Positions 16,532 through 24,262 of a stretch of 36,571 nt of DNA are shown here, piece after piece (position 1 is the first letter of the stretch; each line of letters begins with the position of its first letter). This DNA is from Streptomyces rochei (GTDB lineage: Bacteria > Actinomycetota > Actinomycetes > Streptomycetales > Streptomycetaceae), in contig MUMD01000298.1 of NCBI GenBank assembly GCA_002155895.1, positions 1 through 36,571 of the forward strand, in the 5' to 3' direction. The translations under genes and the position numbers were made by a program. A model generated the notes under the pieces. It saw nothing but the letters and a program-made list of their open reading frames with translations. It was not told the DNA's origin and searched no databases.

Positions 16532-16638
16532 GATCCGGTCTCCCCGTGTCGTCCCCGTATGCGTGCGTCTCCCCCGTGCCGGGGGATCTGCCCGCCAGCC
16601 TTCACCACGCCCGTGCTCCGGGCAAGGAGGATGTGGGC

Positions 16639-17067
16639 ATGGCAGAGAAGATGACCGATGAGGAATGGCGGGCGTTCGTCTCGGACGGCACCCGCACCGC
16701 CAAGCTCTCGACCGTCCGGGCGGACGGCAGCCCGCACGTGGCCCCGATCTGGTTCCTGCTGGACGGGGACGACGTGGTGTTCAACACCGGCGAGAACACC
16801 GTGAAGGGACGCAATCTGGCCCGTGACGGCCGCGTCGCCCTGTGCGTGGACGACGACCGGCCCCCCTTCGACTTCGTCGTGCTGCAGGGCCGCGCCCGCC
16901 TCTCGCGGGACCCGGCCGACCTCCGGCACTGGGCCGCGCGCATCGGGGCCCGGTACATGGGTGAGGAACGCGCCGAGGAGTTCGGGGCCCGCAACGGCGT
17001 CCCGGGCGAACTCCTCGTCCGCGTCACCGTGGACAAGGTGCTGGCGCAGAAGGCCGTGGCGGACTGA
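16639..17067 (+). CDS. PPOX class F420-dependent oxidoreductase
   Basis: A 142-residue split-barrel protein: TAKLSTVRADGSPHVAPIWFLLDGDDVVF is the usual flavin/F420-binding strand pair, followed by KGRNLARDGRVALCVDDDRPPFDFVVLQGRARL and a C-terminal helix and strand. This order is that of the small pyridoxamine-phosphate-oxidase-like enzymes that in actinobacteria bind cofactor F420 (some bind FMN or haem) and reduce diverse substrates. Length is normal. The ATG at 16639 has AAGGAGG eight bases upstream, which decides the start. It lies between the stand-alone Roadblock gene (divergent) and the cvnD end (convergent), so it is not part of the conservon transcript. Specific substrate unknown. Confidence 0.88.
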   Translation: MAEKMTDEEWRAFVSDGTRTAKLSTVRADGSPHVAPIWFLLDGDDVVFNTGENTVKGRNLARDGRVALCVDDDRPPFDFVVLQGRARLSRDPADLRHWAARIGARYMGEERAEEFGARNGVPGELLVRVTVDKVLAQKAVAD

Positions 17068-17095
17068 GACCCCGCCGGGGCGCGAGCCGGTGCCC

Positions 17096-17701
17096 TCAGC
17101 GCACCGAGTCGAGCAGCCGGGCGGTGTGGATCCGCCCGGCGTACTCGACGAGCCGGATCAGCACCTCCTTGCCCGAATCGCGGTCCCGGGCGTCGCACAG
17201 CACCACGGGGGTCCCCGGATCGAGGTCGAGGGCGCGCAGGACGTCCCGCGTCCCGTACCGGCGCGCCCCCGTGAAGCAGTTGACGGCCACCACGAACGGG
17301 ATGTGCCGGTGCTCGAAGTAGTCCACGGCCGGGAAGCAGTCCGCCAGGCGCCGGGTGTCCGCGAGGACCACGGCGCCGAGCGCACCCTGGGACAGCTCGT
17401 CCCACAGGAACCAGAACCGGTCCTGGCCCGGTGTGCCGAAGAGGTACAGGGACAGACCGGACCGGATGGTGATGCGGCCGAAGTCCATCGCGACGGTCGT
17501 GGTGACCTTGCGGTCGATGCCCTCGGTGTCGTCCACCAGCCGGCCGGCCTCGCTGAGTCGTTCCTCCGTGCGCAGCGGCCGGATCTCGCTGACCGCGCCC
17601 ACCAGGGTGGTCTTGCCGACGCCGAACCCTCCGGCGACCAGGATCTTCAACGCCAGCGCCGTCGTGTCGCCGTCGGTGGCGTCTGCGTGCTCGGAGACCA
17701 T
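17096..17701 (-). CDS. cvnD: CvnD-type small GTPase (ATP/GTP-binding protein of a conservon)
   Basis: A 201-residue GTPase of the Ras-like prokaryotic (MglA-related) group. Walker A is VAGGFGVGKTTLVGAVSE, the effector segment RLSEAGRLVDDTEGIDRKVTTTVAMDFGRI contains the conserved threonines, and the switch II element reads LFGTPGQDRFWFLWDEL. The usual NKxD base-recognition motif is VNCFTGARR here, a feature I associate with conservon GTPases. CvnD proteins cycle between nucleotide states and interact with CvnA and CvnB at the membrane. It is the last gene of the MHYT-cvnA-B-C-D run; between cvnC and this gene lies a 14-codon ORF whose stop is three bases before this start. Confidence 0.93.
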   Translation of the reverse strand: MVSEHADATDGDTTALALKILVAGGFGVGKTTLVGAVSEIRPLRTEERLSEAGRLVDDTEGIDRKVTTTVAMDFGRITIRSGLSLYLFGTPGQDRFWFLWDELSQGALGAVVLADTRRLADCFPAVDYFEHRHIPFVVAVNCFTGARRYGTRDVLRALDLDPGTPVVLCDARDRDSGKEVLIRLVEYAGRIHTARLLDSVR

Positions 17702-17704
17702 CGT

Positions 17705-17749
17705 TCACTTCTCCCGGTCCGTCGGGTGGTGCACGGTCGTGCCGGTCAT
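17705..17749 (-). CDS. Fourteen-codon mini-ORF between cvnC and cvnD
   Basis: ATG (17747-17749) to TGA (17705-17707) encodes MTGTTVHHPTDREK. It has its own ribosome site (AAGGAG, nine bases before) and its stop lies three bases before the cvnD ATG, a spacing suited to translational coupling. No homologue is recognised. It could be a coupling leader that delivers ribosomes to cvnD, which has no strong ribosome site of its own apart from GGGAGAA inside this mini-ORF; or it may be untranslated. Confidence 0.35.
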   Translation of the reverse strand: MTGTTVHHPTDREK

Positions 17750-17763
17750 GGCTGTCGGCTCCT

Positions 17764-18177
17764 TCACAGTGCGCGGAGTCCGTCGATCACTTCCCGCAGA
17801 ATCCGTTCGTCCGGCAGACGGGCCGGAGGTACGGGGCGGCTCACGGTCACACAGCCGAGTTCCACCAGGTCGCCGAGGAGGACCCGGACGACTCCCACGG
17901 GCAGGTCGGCGTCCGCGGCCAGCTCGGCGACCGACTGGGTCTCGGACCGGCACAGGCGGACCAGGGTCCGGTGTTCCGGGCCGAGCACGGCGTCGTCGGA
18001 GCCCGGCGCGCCGGGGACGCGTGTGACGAGGGCGATCAGGTCGAACCGCACCCACTCGGGGCCCGGCCGGGTGCGTCCGCCGGTCATCGCGTAGGGGCGG
18101 ACCAGCGGCCCGGCCTCGTTGTCGTACCACTGGCTGCCCGGCCGGCCCCGGTCGGCGCCCGTGGTGTGGTCGGTCAT
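17764..18177 (-). CDS. cvnC: CvnC, DUF742 protein
   Basis: A 137-residue DUF742 protein. The N-terminal part is polar; then LVRPYAMTGGRTRPG is the family hallmark, followed by FDLIALVTR and a winged-helix-like C-terminal half (TLVRLCRSETQSVAELAADADLPVGVVRVLLGDLVELGCVTV). In conservons, CvnC is predicted to be DNA- or protein-binding; its biochemical role is unsettled. It is in the third position behind cvnA and cvnB, 18 bases after the cvnB stop. Confidence 0.93.
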   Translation of the reverse strand: MTDHTTGADRGRPGSQWYDNEAGPLVRPYAMTGGRTRPGPEWVRFDLIALVTRVPGAPGSDDAVLGPEHRTLVRLCRSETQSVAELAADADLPVGVVRVLLGDLVELGCVTVSRPVPPARLPDERILREVIDGLRAL

Positions 18178-18195
18178 CCGTGCGGCCCTCCCGGG

Positions 18196-18633
18196 TCATC
18201 CGCCGGCGGGCGGGCGCGCCACGGCGCGGGGCGCGGTGCGCAGGTGCTCGCCCACCCGCTTGACCAGCCGTGCCATCTCGTAGGCCACCAGGCCGATGTC
18301 GGCGGTCACGGCGGTGAGGACGGCGAGGCAGGAGCCGTCGCCGGCGGCGGCCACGAAGAGGAAGCCGTCGTCCATCTCGACCATGGTCTGGCGCACGCCT
18401 CCGGCACCGAAGTGCCTGCCCGCGCCCTTGGCCAGGCTGTGGAAGCCGGAGGCGACCGCCGCGAGGTGTTCGGCGTCCTCCCGGCCGAGACCGGTCGACG
18501 CGCCCACCGCGAGTCCGTCGTTCGACAGCACCACGGCGTGCCGCACCTCTCGCACGCACCCCACGAGGTCGTCCAGCAACCAGTCGAGTTCGCGGGTCCG
18601 CCGGGCGCTCCCGGTGCCGGGATCGTGGATCAT
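18196..18633 (-). CDS. cvnB: CvnB, Roadblock/LC7 domain protein
   Basis: A 145-residue Roadblock/LC7 protein: a short leader, then LDWLLDDLVGCVREVRHAVVLSNDGLAVGAS, TGLGREDAEHLAAVASGFHSLAKGAGRHFGAG and a C-terminal TADIGLVAYEMARLVKRVGEHL. These proteins act as GTPase partners, here for CvnD. The ATG overlaps the stop of cvnA as ATGA (18630-18633), so the two are translationally coupled. The nearby gene at 16118-16531 encodes a close relative. Confidence 0.93.
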   Translation of the reverse strand: MIHDPGTGSARRTRELDWLLDDLVGCVREVRHAVVLSNDGLAVGASTGLGREDAEHLAAVASGFHSLAKGAGRHFGAGGVRQTMVEMDDGFLFVAAAGDGSCLAVLTAVTADIGLVAYEMARLVKRVGEHLRTAPRAVARPPAGG

Positions 18634-21569
18634 GCGGGGTCTCCTTCTGCTCCGTGGTCGTCGGCCCGCGCGTCCTGCGGTGGGCGACGACCGGGGGGCC
18701 GGCCGCCGCCCCGCGACCAGCCGTCGCGGTAGGCCGCCATGCGCTCCCGTACGAGTTCGGGGGTGCGTTCGTCCCGGCCGGGCGGGGCCGGCGGCGGCTC
18801 GGGGTCCGCCGGGCGCGCGTCGCGCAGTTGGGGGGCGAGGCTGGCCTGCCGCACGCGGCGGGGCAGGTCGTCGGACCGGGCCGTGGTGTACGCCCCGCCG
18901 TGCTCGGCGGGCAGGCCCTCGGTGGGGGACGGTCCGGGGTCGGTGGGCCGGCCCGTGAGGGGCGACGGCCGGTCGTCGGTGGGCCGGTTCGGGAGGAGGA
19001 ACGGTCCGTTGTCGGCCGGCCGGGCTGCGCTCGGGGACGGACGCTCGTGCCGCTCGTCGGCCGGTCGGAGCGTGAAGGGCGACGAACCGTCATCGGCCGG
19101 CCGGTCCGCGAGAGGCGACGGTCCGTCGTCGGCCCGGCGGCCCGTGAAGGGTGACAGCCCCTCGTCGGCCGGTCGGCCCGCGAGGGGGGACGGTCCGATG
19201 CCGGTGGGCCGGCCTCGGGGATGTGACGGTGCCGGGTCGGTGGGCCGGCCCGTGGTGGGTGACTGTGACGGGCCGGGGTCGTCGGCGGGCGCGGGCGGGT
19301 CGTGGGGGCGGTGCAGGCGCAAGGGGGACGCTCCTCGGGGCCGTGGCGGTGACGGGTCCTCCCCCGTCGCCGGTGCGGAGGCCGCCAGTGCCGGGCGCCC
19401 TGCCGGTACGGGGACGGGCTCCGGGTGCCCGACGGCGGCGGGTACGGACCCGTACCCGGCGAACTCGGACGGTGACGCCATGGGTGCCGCTCCGGACGGA
19501 CGTCCCGGCGTGCCGTCGTCCAGGAGACCCGTGGGCAGGAGGACGACGACGGTGGTGCCGCCGTAGGGCGAGGTCTTCAGGTGCACCTTGATGTCGTGGC
19601 GGGCCGCGAGCCGGCTGACCACGAACAGGCCGAGACGGTCGCTGTCGAAGAGGTCGAGCGCCTCGGAGCGGGCGATGCGGCGGTTGGCCTCGGCGAGCGT
19701 CTCCCTGCCCATGCCGAGCCCGCGGTCCTCGACCTCGACGACGTACCCGTTGCCGACCGGCTCGCCGGTGACGCGTACCCGCGTGTGCGGCGGCGAGAAC
19801 TGGGCGGCGTTCTCGATGAGTTCGGCGATGAGGTGGGTGAGGTCGGCGACCGCGGCGCCGACGACGGACGCCTCCGGGAGATGCCGTACCTCCACGCGCG
19901 CGTAGTCCTCGACCTCGGAGACGGCCGCGCGGACCACGTCCGTGAGGGAGACCGGCATGCGCCAGGCACGGCCGGGCGCGGCGCCGGAAAGGATGATCAG
20001 GCTCTCGGCGTGCCGCCGCATGCGGGTGGTGAGGTGGTCGAGGCGGAACAGGTCGCTCAGTTCGTTCGGGTCGTCGGAGCGGCGCTCCATGCGGTCCAGG
20101 AGGCTCAGCTGGCGGTGGACCAGGATCTGGCTGCGGCGGGCGAGGTTGACGAAGACCCCGGAGATGCCGCCGGCGAGCTCCGCGCGCTCCACCGCGGCCC
20201 GCAGCGCGGCCCGGTGCACGGTGTCCAGGGCCTCGGCGACCTGTCCGGCCTCGTCCTCGGCGGGCGGCCCTTGCGGTGCCTCGGCGTCGACGTCGACCTC
20301 CTCGCCGGCGCGCAGTCTGCGCATGGCCTCGGGAAGTCTGCGCCGGGCGATCTCCAGGGCGCCGTCGCGCAGGCCGACCAGTTCGACCACGAGGCCGCGG
20401 CCGATGCGCACGGAGATGACGAGCGAGGCGGCGACGGCGAGGAGGCCGAGGAGGACGGCGGCGCCGGCGGGAGTGAGCACACCGCGCGTGAACGGGTCGG
20501 CCCGGTCGGCGACGTGTCGTCCGGCGTCCAGTTCGATCGCTCGCATGCCGTCCCGCACGCGCGCGTGCGCCTCGTCCCAGCGGGTGACCGGGACCGCCGA
20601 CCCGGGTGCCGGACCGCCGGAGTCCAGGGCGAGCACGTCGTCCTCGGCGGCGCGCACGGTCGCGTGGGCGCCGTCGGCGGCCAGGTCCCGCCATGCGGCG
20701 CGTTCGGAGCCGCGCAGGTCGGCGACCGCGGACTCGGTGAGGGTCCGCCGCCTGTCGACGGCGCCGGTGAACAGCCGCAGCCGCTCGCCGGCGAGGCCGT
20801 CGGCGCGTGGGACCCCGGCCAGCAGGGCGTCCTCCTGGGCGAGCGCCTCGCCCGCTCGGGCGAACTCGACGAGGACCCGGGCCTCGGATCCTCGGTCGGT
20901 GTCCTGGACGCCGCTCAGCCCGCCGCCCACGGGAAAGGCGGCCGCGATCGCCGCCGTGTACCGACCGTACGCCTCCTTCCAGTCCGCGTCGCCGGCGAGG
21001 ACGGCGGTGCGCAGTGGTCCGAGCCCCTCGGCCCCGGTGACGAACGTCTCGAGCCGCCGGGCGACTCCGGTGGGCAGTTCCCCGCTGTCGGCGACCGTGT
21101 GGCGGTCGCCCAGACGCAGCTCCGCGACCGCGCGGTCGGTCCGCGCGGTGAGTTCCCGGTAGTCGTCGTCCGGGACCGCCGAGGGGTCGGTGACGCGGTG
21201 CACCGCCGCGCGCCGCTCCGCCTGGAGGGCGGCTACGGCCTCGCCGACGGGGGCCCGGACCTCGGCCTCCACCCGCTGCACCTGTCGCAGCCGGGCGATG
21301 TCCTGCGCCGTCGTGACGGTGGCGTACGCCCACAGGGTCAACAGGGAGACGACGGGGACCATCAGGAGGCAGACGATCCTGGCTCGCACCGTACGGGGAC
21401 GTATGCGCCGCCGCCGGGCGCGCGTGCCAGGCGGATGCCGGGGTTCCGCCGTGGGGTCCGTCGGGCCCTCGTCCGCCGCCGGTGGCCCGGCGTGTGCCCG
21501 ACGGCCGCGCACGGGTGGCCCGACCGGCGGCTCGGTGCCGTCCGCGGAAGACGTCCGTGGTGTGCGCAT
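18630..21569 (-). CDS. cvnA: CvnA, membrane sensor histidine kinase-like protein with a repeat-rich tail
   Basis: A 979-residue protein. A Pro/Arg-rich N terminus is followed by a membrane segment (IVCLLMVPVVSLLTLWAYAT, about 65-85), a roughly 290-residue extracellular domain similar in layout to nitrate/nitrite-sensor-like domains, a second membrane segment (AVLLGLLAVAASLVISVRIG, about 370-390), a HAMP-like linker, an H-box-like segment (FRLDHLTTRMRRHAESLIIL) and a histidine-kinase-type ATPase (N-box ENAAQFSPP, G1 EDRGLGMG, G2 DRLGLFVVSRLA). The final 300 residues are Pro/Asp/Ser-rich and contain about nine 12-residue repeats (GRPADDGPSPLT type) encoded at about 18905-19251. I take ATG 21569, with AGGAG just before it; a GTG at 21617 lacks a ribosome site. 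In conservons CvnA forms a membrane complex with CvnB, C and D; no response regulator is nearby. Confidence 0.93.
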   Translation of the reverse strand: MRTPRTSSADGTEPPVGPPVRGRRAHAGPPAADEGPTDPTAEPRHPPGTRARRRRIRPRTVRARIVCLLMVPVVSLLTLWAYATVTTAQDIARLRQVQRVEAEVRAPVGEAVAALQAERRAAVHRVTDPSAVPDDDYRELTARTDRAVAELRLGDRHTVADSGELPTGVARRLETFVTGAEGLGPLRTAVLAGDADWKEAYGRYTAAIAAAFPVGGGLSGVQDTDRGSEARVLVEFARAGEALAQEDALLAGVPRADGLAGERLRLFTGAVDRRRTLTESAVADLRGSERAAWRDLAADGAHATVRAAEDDVLALDSGGPAPGSAVPVTRWDEAHARVRDGMRAIELDAGRHVADRADPFTRGVLTPAGAAVLLGLLAVAASLVISVRIGRGLVVELVGLRDGALEIARRRLPEAMRRLRAGEEVDVDAEAPQGPPAEDEAGQVAEALDTVHRAALRAAVERAELAGGISGVFVNLARRSQILVHRQLSLLDRMERRSDDPNELSDLFRLDHLTTRMRRHAESLIILSGAAPGRAWRMPVSLTDVVRAAVSEVEDYARVEVRHLPEASVVGAAVADLTHLIAELIENAAQFSPPHTRVRVTGEPVGNGYVVEVEDRGLGMGRETLAEANRRIARSEALDLFDSDRLGLFVVSRLAARHDIKVHLKTSPYGGTTVVVLLPTGLLDDGTPGRPSGAAPMASPSEFAGYGSVPAAVGHPEPVPVPAGRPALAASAPATGEDPSPPRPRGASPLRLHRPHDPPAPADDPGPSQSPTTGRPTDPAPSHPRGRPTGIGPSPLAGRPADEGLSPFTGRRADDGPSPLADRPADDGSSPFTLRPADERHERPSPSAARPADNGPFLLPNRPTDDRPSPLTGRPTDPGPSPTEGLPAEHGGAYTTARSDDLPRRVRQASLAPQLRDARPADPEPPPAPPGRDERTPELVRERMAAYRDGWSRGGGRPPGRRPPQDARADDHGAEGDPA
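18905..19251 (-). repeat. 36-bp tandem repeats in the cvnA tail
   Basis: Read on the minus strand the segment encodes successive 12-residue units starting GRP, such as GRPTGIGPSPLA, GRPADEGLSPFT, GRRADDGPSPLA, DRPADDGSSPFT, NRPTDDRPSPLT and GRPTDPGPSPTE, with one 15-residue variant. Copies are degenerate in DNA but in frame. They suggest expansion by replication slippage under selection for reading frame and Pro/Asp/Ser composition. Confidence 0.75.
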
Positions 21570-21613
21570 GGTCTCCTCGCTCGGGGTGGGTTCGGGACGC
21601 TGCCGCCGGATCG

Positions 21614-22513
21614 TCACTGCCCGGGGCGTCCGCTACCGGCCGGGGCCGCGCTGGAGCTTCCGGCCTCGCTCCCGCCCGTGCTCCCGGCCGAACTGCCGCC
21701 TGTGGTCCCGGCCGTACTGCCGCCTGTGGTCCCGGCCGTGCTGCCGGTTGCGGTCCCGAGGGGCCGGCGGGCCGGGGCGGAGGTCCCGTGCTCCCCGGCC
21801 GTGGGCGAGAGCGCGACGAAGGCCGAGGTCAGGAAGAGGTAGGACCCCAGACCGACGGCGAGCGGGAAGATGAACTGCATAGCGGTGGCTCCGGGGAGCG
21901 CTTCGCCGGACGGCGTCACCCGCACGCTCACCGCGAACATGCCGGTGTAGTGCATGCTGCTCACGGCCGCTCCCATGATCAGGGACGCGATGGTCACCGC
22001 GAGGGCGGACTTGATGTTGAGCGCCGCCCACAGGGCCGCCGTGGCCGCGGCGACGGCGATGAGGACCGAGAGGCCGACCCGCGGCGGGTCGTAGCTCACG
22101 TCCCCGTGCAGGCGCACGGCGGCCATGCCCAGGTAGTGCATGCTGGCCACGCCCAGTCCCGTGGTGAGTCCGCCGAGCACCAGGGCCCGCGTCCTCCCGC
22201 GCCCGCGCCCCACCGCGAAGACGCCGGTGCAGACCACGACCATGGCGACCAGCAGGCTCGCGAGGGTGAGCGGCACGTCGTAGCGGATGTCGGTGCCGCT
22301 GACCCGGAACCCGAGCATCGCGACGAAGTGCATCGTCCAGATCCCGGTGCCGATCGCCGAGGCGGCCGTGAGCAGCCAGTTGCGGCGCGCCCGGCCGGTG
22401 ACGGCGAGGGCGCGCACGGTGCAGCGCAGCCCGAGGGCCGCGCCGGTACAGGCCATCGCGTACGACAGCACGGGGGTCAGCCAGCCGAGGGCGGCGTGGT
22501 CCAGGTGTCCCAT
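21614..22513 (-). CDS. MHYT-domain seven-helix membrane protein
   Basis: A 299-residue membrane protein. Three MHYT-type motifs are seen: WTMHFVAML, ASMHYLGMA and SSMHYTGMF, each in a membrane helix; the Met and His residues are proposed to bind copper and so sense O2, NO or CO. Seven hydrophobic helices run from about residue 10 to 245. After the last helix the tail is a low-complexity Ser/Thr/Gly repeat (8-residue unit TAGTTGGS, encoded by 24-bp repeats at 21666-21761). No signalling output domain such as GGDEF follows. Its stop lies 44 bases before the cvnA start on the same strand, so it probably heads the conservon transcript and could be its gas or redox sensor (inference). The ATG at 22511-22513 has a weak ribosome site. 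Confidence 0.9.
   Translation of the reverse strand: MGHLDHAALGWLTPVLSYAMACTGAALGLRCTVRALAVTGRARRNWLLTAASAIGTGIWTMHFVAMLGFRVSGTDIRYDVPLTLASLLVAMVVVCTGVFAVGRGRGRTRALVLGGLTTGLGVASMHYLGMAAVRLHGDVSYDPPRVGLSVLIAVAAATAALWAALNIKSALAVTIASLIMGAAVSSMHYTGMFAVSVRVTPSGEALPGATAMQFIFPLAVGLGSYLFLTSAFVALSPTAGEHGTSAPARRPLGTATGSTAGTTGGSTAGTTGGSSAGSTGGSEAGSSSAAPAGSGRPGQ
21666..21761 (-). repeat. 24-bp tandem repeats in the MHYT tail
   Basis: Two near-identical 24-base copies lie at 21690-21713 and 21714-21737, differing at one base, with more diverged copies on each side. In frame they encode an eight-residue TAGTTGGS-like unit forming the flexible C terminus of the MHYT protein. Confidence 0.7.
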
Positions 22514-22662
22514 GGCCCCGGGACGCTAGACCCGCCGAGGGCGCACAACGGGGGCGCGTTTCGAAAGCTGTTGCTATGTGACACAGAGAAGCGCTGGAAC
22601 GATCGCGTCAGGTTCGAACATGTGCACCGTGGCGCCCTCCGTGCCGTCGCGGGTGCGGGATC

Positions 22663-23271
22663 ATGCGGAGCATGAGCGACGACCACACGCACGTCCAGGA
22701 GTTCTTCGGCGCCCGCGCCGCCGACTGGGACAGCCGGTTCCCCGACGACGGCCCCGCCTACACCGCCGCGGTCGCCGAGCTGGGCCTGTCCGACGGGGCC
22801 CGCGTGCTCGACGCGGGCTGCGGCACCGGGCGGGCCCTGCCCCCGTTGCGCGCCGCCGTGGGCCCCTCGGGCCTGGTCGTCGGGGCGGACCTGACGCCCG
22901 CCATGCTCCAGGCCGCCGTACGAGCCGGGCGGGACCGCGACGGGCGGCTGCTGCTCGCCGACGTCGCGGCCCTGCCCCTGCGTTCCCGGTCGCTGGACGC
23001 CGTGTTCGCCGCGGGCCTCGTGGCGCACCTGCCCGATCCGCCCGCGAATCTGAGGGAGTTGGCGCGCGTGGTCCGGCCCGGCGGTGTTCTCGCCCTGTTC
23101 CATCCGATCGGCAGGGCCGCGCTGGCGGCGCGACAGGGGCGTCGGATCACCTCGGACGACCTGCGCGCCGAGCCCCGTCTCCGGCCGCTGCTGGCCGGTT
23201 CGGGATGGCACATGACGTCCTACGTGGACGAGGACGCCCGTTTCCTGGCCCTGGCCGTGCGGGAGGGCTGA
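22663..23271 (+). CDS. Class I SAM-dependent methyltransferase
   Basis: A 202-residue methyltransferase of the Methyltransf_11/25 type. Motif I is VLDAGCGTGRALPPL, motif II GADLTPAMLQAAV with the acidic residue binding the SAM ribose, then LLLADVAALPLRSRSLDAVFAAGLVAHLPDP (motifs post-I/III) and VVRPGGVLALFHPIG. The N terminus (VQEFFGARAADWDSRFPDDG) is typical of small-molecule methyltransferases. The substrate is not predictable. Start could be ATG 22663 or 22672; neither has an ideal ribosome site and the second gives MSDDHTHVQEFFG. It is divergent from the MHYT gene and converges on the DUF2236 gene. Confidence 0.87.
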   Translation: MRSMSDDHTHVQEFFGARAADWDSRFPDDGPAYTAAVAELGLSDGARVLDAGCGTGRALPPLRAAVGPSGLVVGADLTPAMLQAAVRAGRDRDGRLLLADVAALPLRSRSLDAVFAAGLVAHLPDPPANLRELARVVRPGGVLALFHPIGRAALAARQGRRITSDDLRAEPRLRPLLAGSGWHMTSYVDEDARFLALAVREG

Positions 23272-23311
23272 CGACCGCCCGGACCGGCCCGGAGGGCCGC
23301 GGGGACGACGC

Positions 23312-24208
23312 TCACTCGGCGACCGGCGTGTCGAGGTGACGGACCGGGCAGCCCCGCACGCCCGGCACGGGACGGGTGCCCAGCTCGGCCAGCCGGTAGC
23401 CGTTCGGGTAGCCCTTGATCTCGCGGTTCTGCCGGGCGTGGTGGGGGGTGCTCCTCGGCGGCATCAGCCGGACCGTCCGTCCGCGCAGCCGCACCGCGCG
23501 GCGTACGAGCGCGCGGACGGCGGGGCTCGGCGCCGGGTAGCGGAAGGCCCGCAGCAGGGGCTCGTCGAGCAGGGCCAGGGTGCCGGTGCGCAGGAGCGGG
23601 GCGAGGACGCCGGGGTACCAGGAGGCCATGAGGTCGAGGGTGGCGTCGGAGACCCGGCGGGCGCCCTCGTCCCAGGCGAAGTGGGCCCGCTCATAGGCGT
23701 CGAGGCAGGCTTCGAACTCCTCGTACGAGCCGGGGATGTCCTTGATGCCCATGTACCGGCCCAGTGTCCGGTAGTAAACCGCCGAGGCGACGGTCTCGTG
23801 ACGCGACATCCTGCGCCAACCGTAGCTGTCGATCCAGCGCTTGGGGGTGACGACGAAGGTGCACAGGACGTAGCGCATGTCGTCGTTGGAGATGTCGTAG
23901 CTGCGGTGCATCTGGTTGATGCGGCGGACGGAGGTGCGGCCCTGTTCGCTGTCGAAGCCGTGCTCGACGATGGCGTCGAGCAGCAGCGCCGTGTCGTCGT
24001 ACCGCTTCTGGGGCCGGCCGGTGAACTCGGCCGTCTCGGCCAGCAGCCGGCCGATGCTCGGGACGGCGTAGGTGCGGTAGAGGGCCAGTTCCAGAGCGCG
24101 GGCGAAGTCCCAGGGGAATTCGTAGGCGGAGGAGAGCCGGTAGATCTCCGACGCGTCCTCGTACGGGTCCATCCGCCGGATCTGCTCCAGGCGCTCGTAT
24201 CGCTTCAC
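23312..24208 (-). CDS. Oxygenase MpaB family (DUF2236) protein
   Basis: A 298-residue protein of the DUF2236 family, which includes MpaB and rubber oxygenase Lcp and in characterised cases binds haem b. Conserved stretches include FPWDFARALELALYRTYAVPSIGRLLAETAEF, DISNDDMRYVLCTFVVTP, RHETVASAVYYRTLGRYMGI, YERAHFAWDEGARRVS and a C-terminal basic helix. The His and Arg residues in the SRHET and neighbouring segments are candidates for haem ligation. It is a cytoplasmic protein without a signal peptide. The start is GTG at 24206-24208, behind AAGGGGA. The promoter region carries a short palindrome (24238-24252). Substrate unknown. Confidence 0.87.
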   Translation of the reverse strand: MKRYERLEQIRRMDPYEDASEIYRLSSAYEFPWDFARALELALYRTYAVPSIGRLLAETAEFTGRPQKRYDDTALLLDAIVEHGFDSEQGRTSVRRINQMHRSYDISNDDMRYVLCTFVVTPKRWIDSYGWRRMSRHETVASAVYYRTLGRYMGIKDIPGSYEEFEACLDAYERAHFAWDEGARRVSDATLDLMASWYPGVLAPLLRTGTLALLDEPLLRAFRYPAPSPAVRALVRRAVRLRGRTVRLMPPRSTPHHARQNREIKGYPNGYRLAELGTRPVPGVRGCPVRHLDTPVAE

Positions 24209-24237
24209 CGTGGCTGTCCCCTTCTGCCGTCGAGGGT

Positions 24238-24252
24238 TCAACTCTACGTTGA
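24238..24252. promoter_or_regulatory. Palindrome between the divergent DUF2236 and 112-aa genes
   Basis: TCAAC (24238-24242), five spacer bases, GTTGA (24248-24252). It lies in a small AT-richer patch 30 bases before the DUF2236 start and 11 bases before the divergent ORF, which fits an operator for a TetR-like regulator. No regulator gene is adjacent. Confidence 0.35.
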
Positions 24253-24262
24253 GTAGCGGGAG

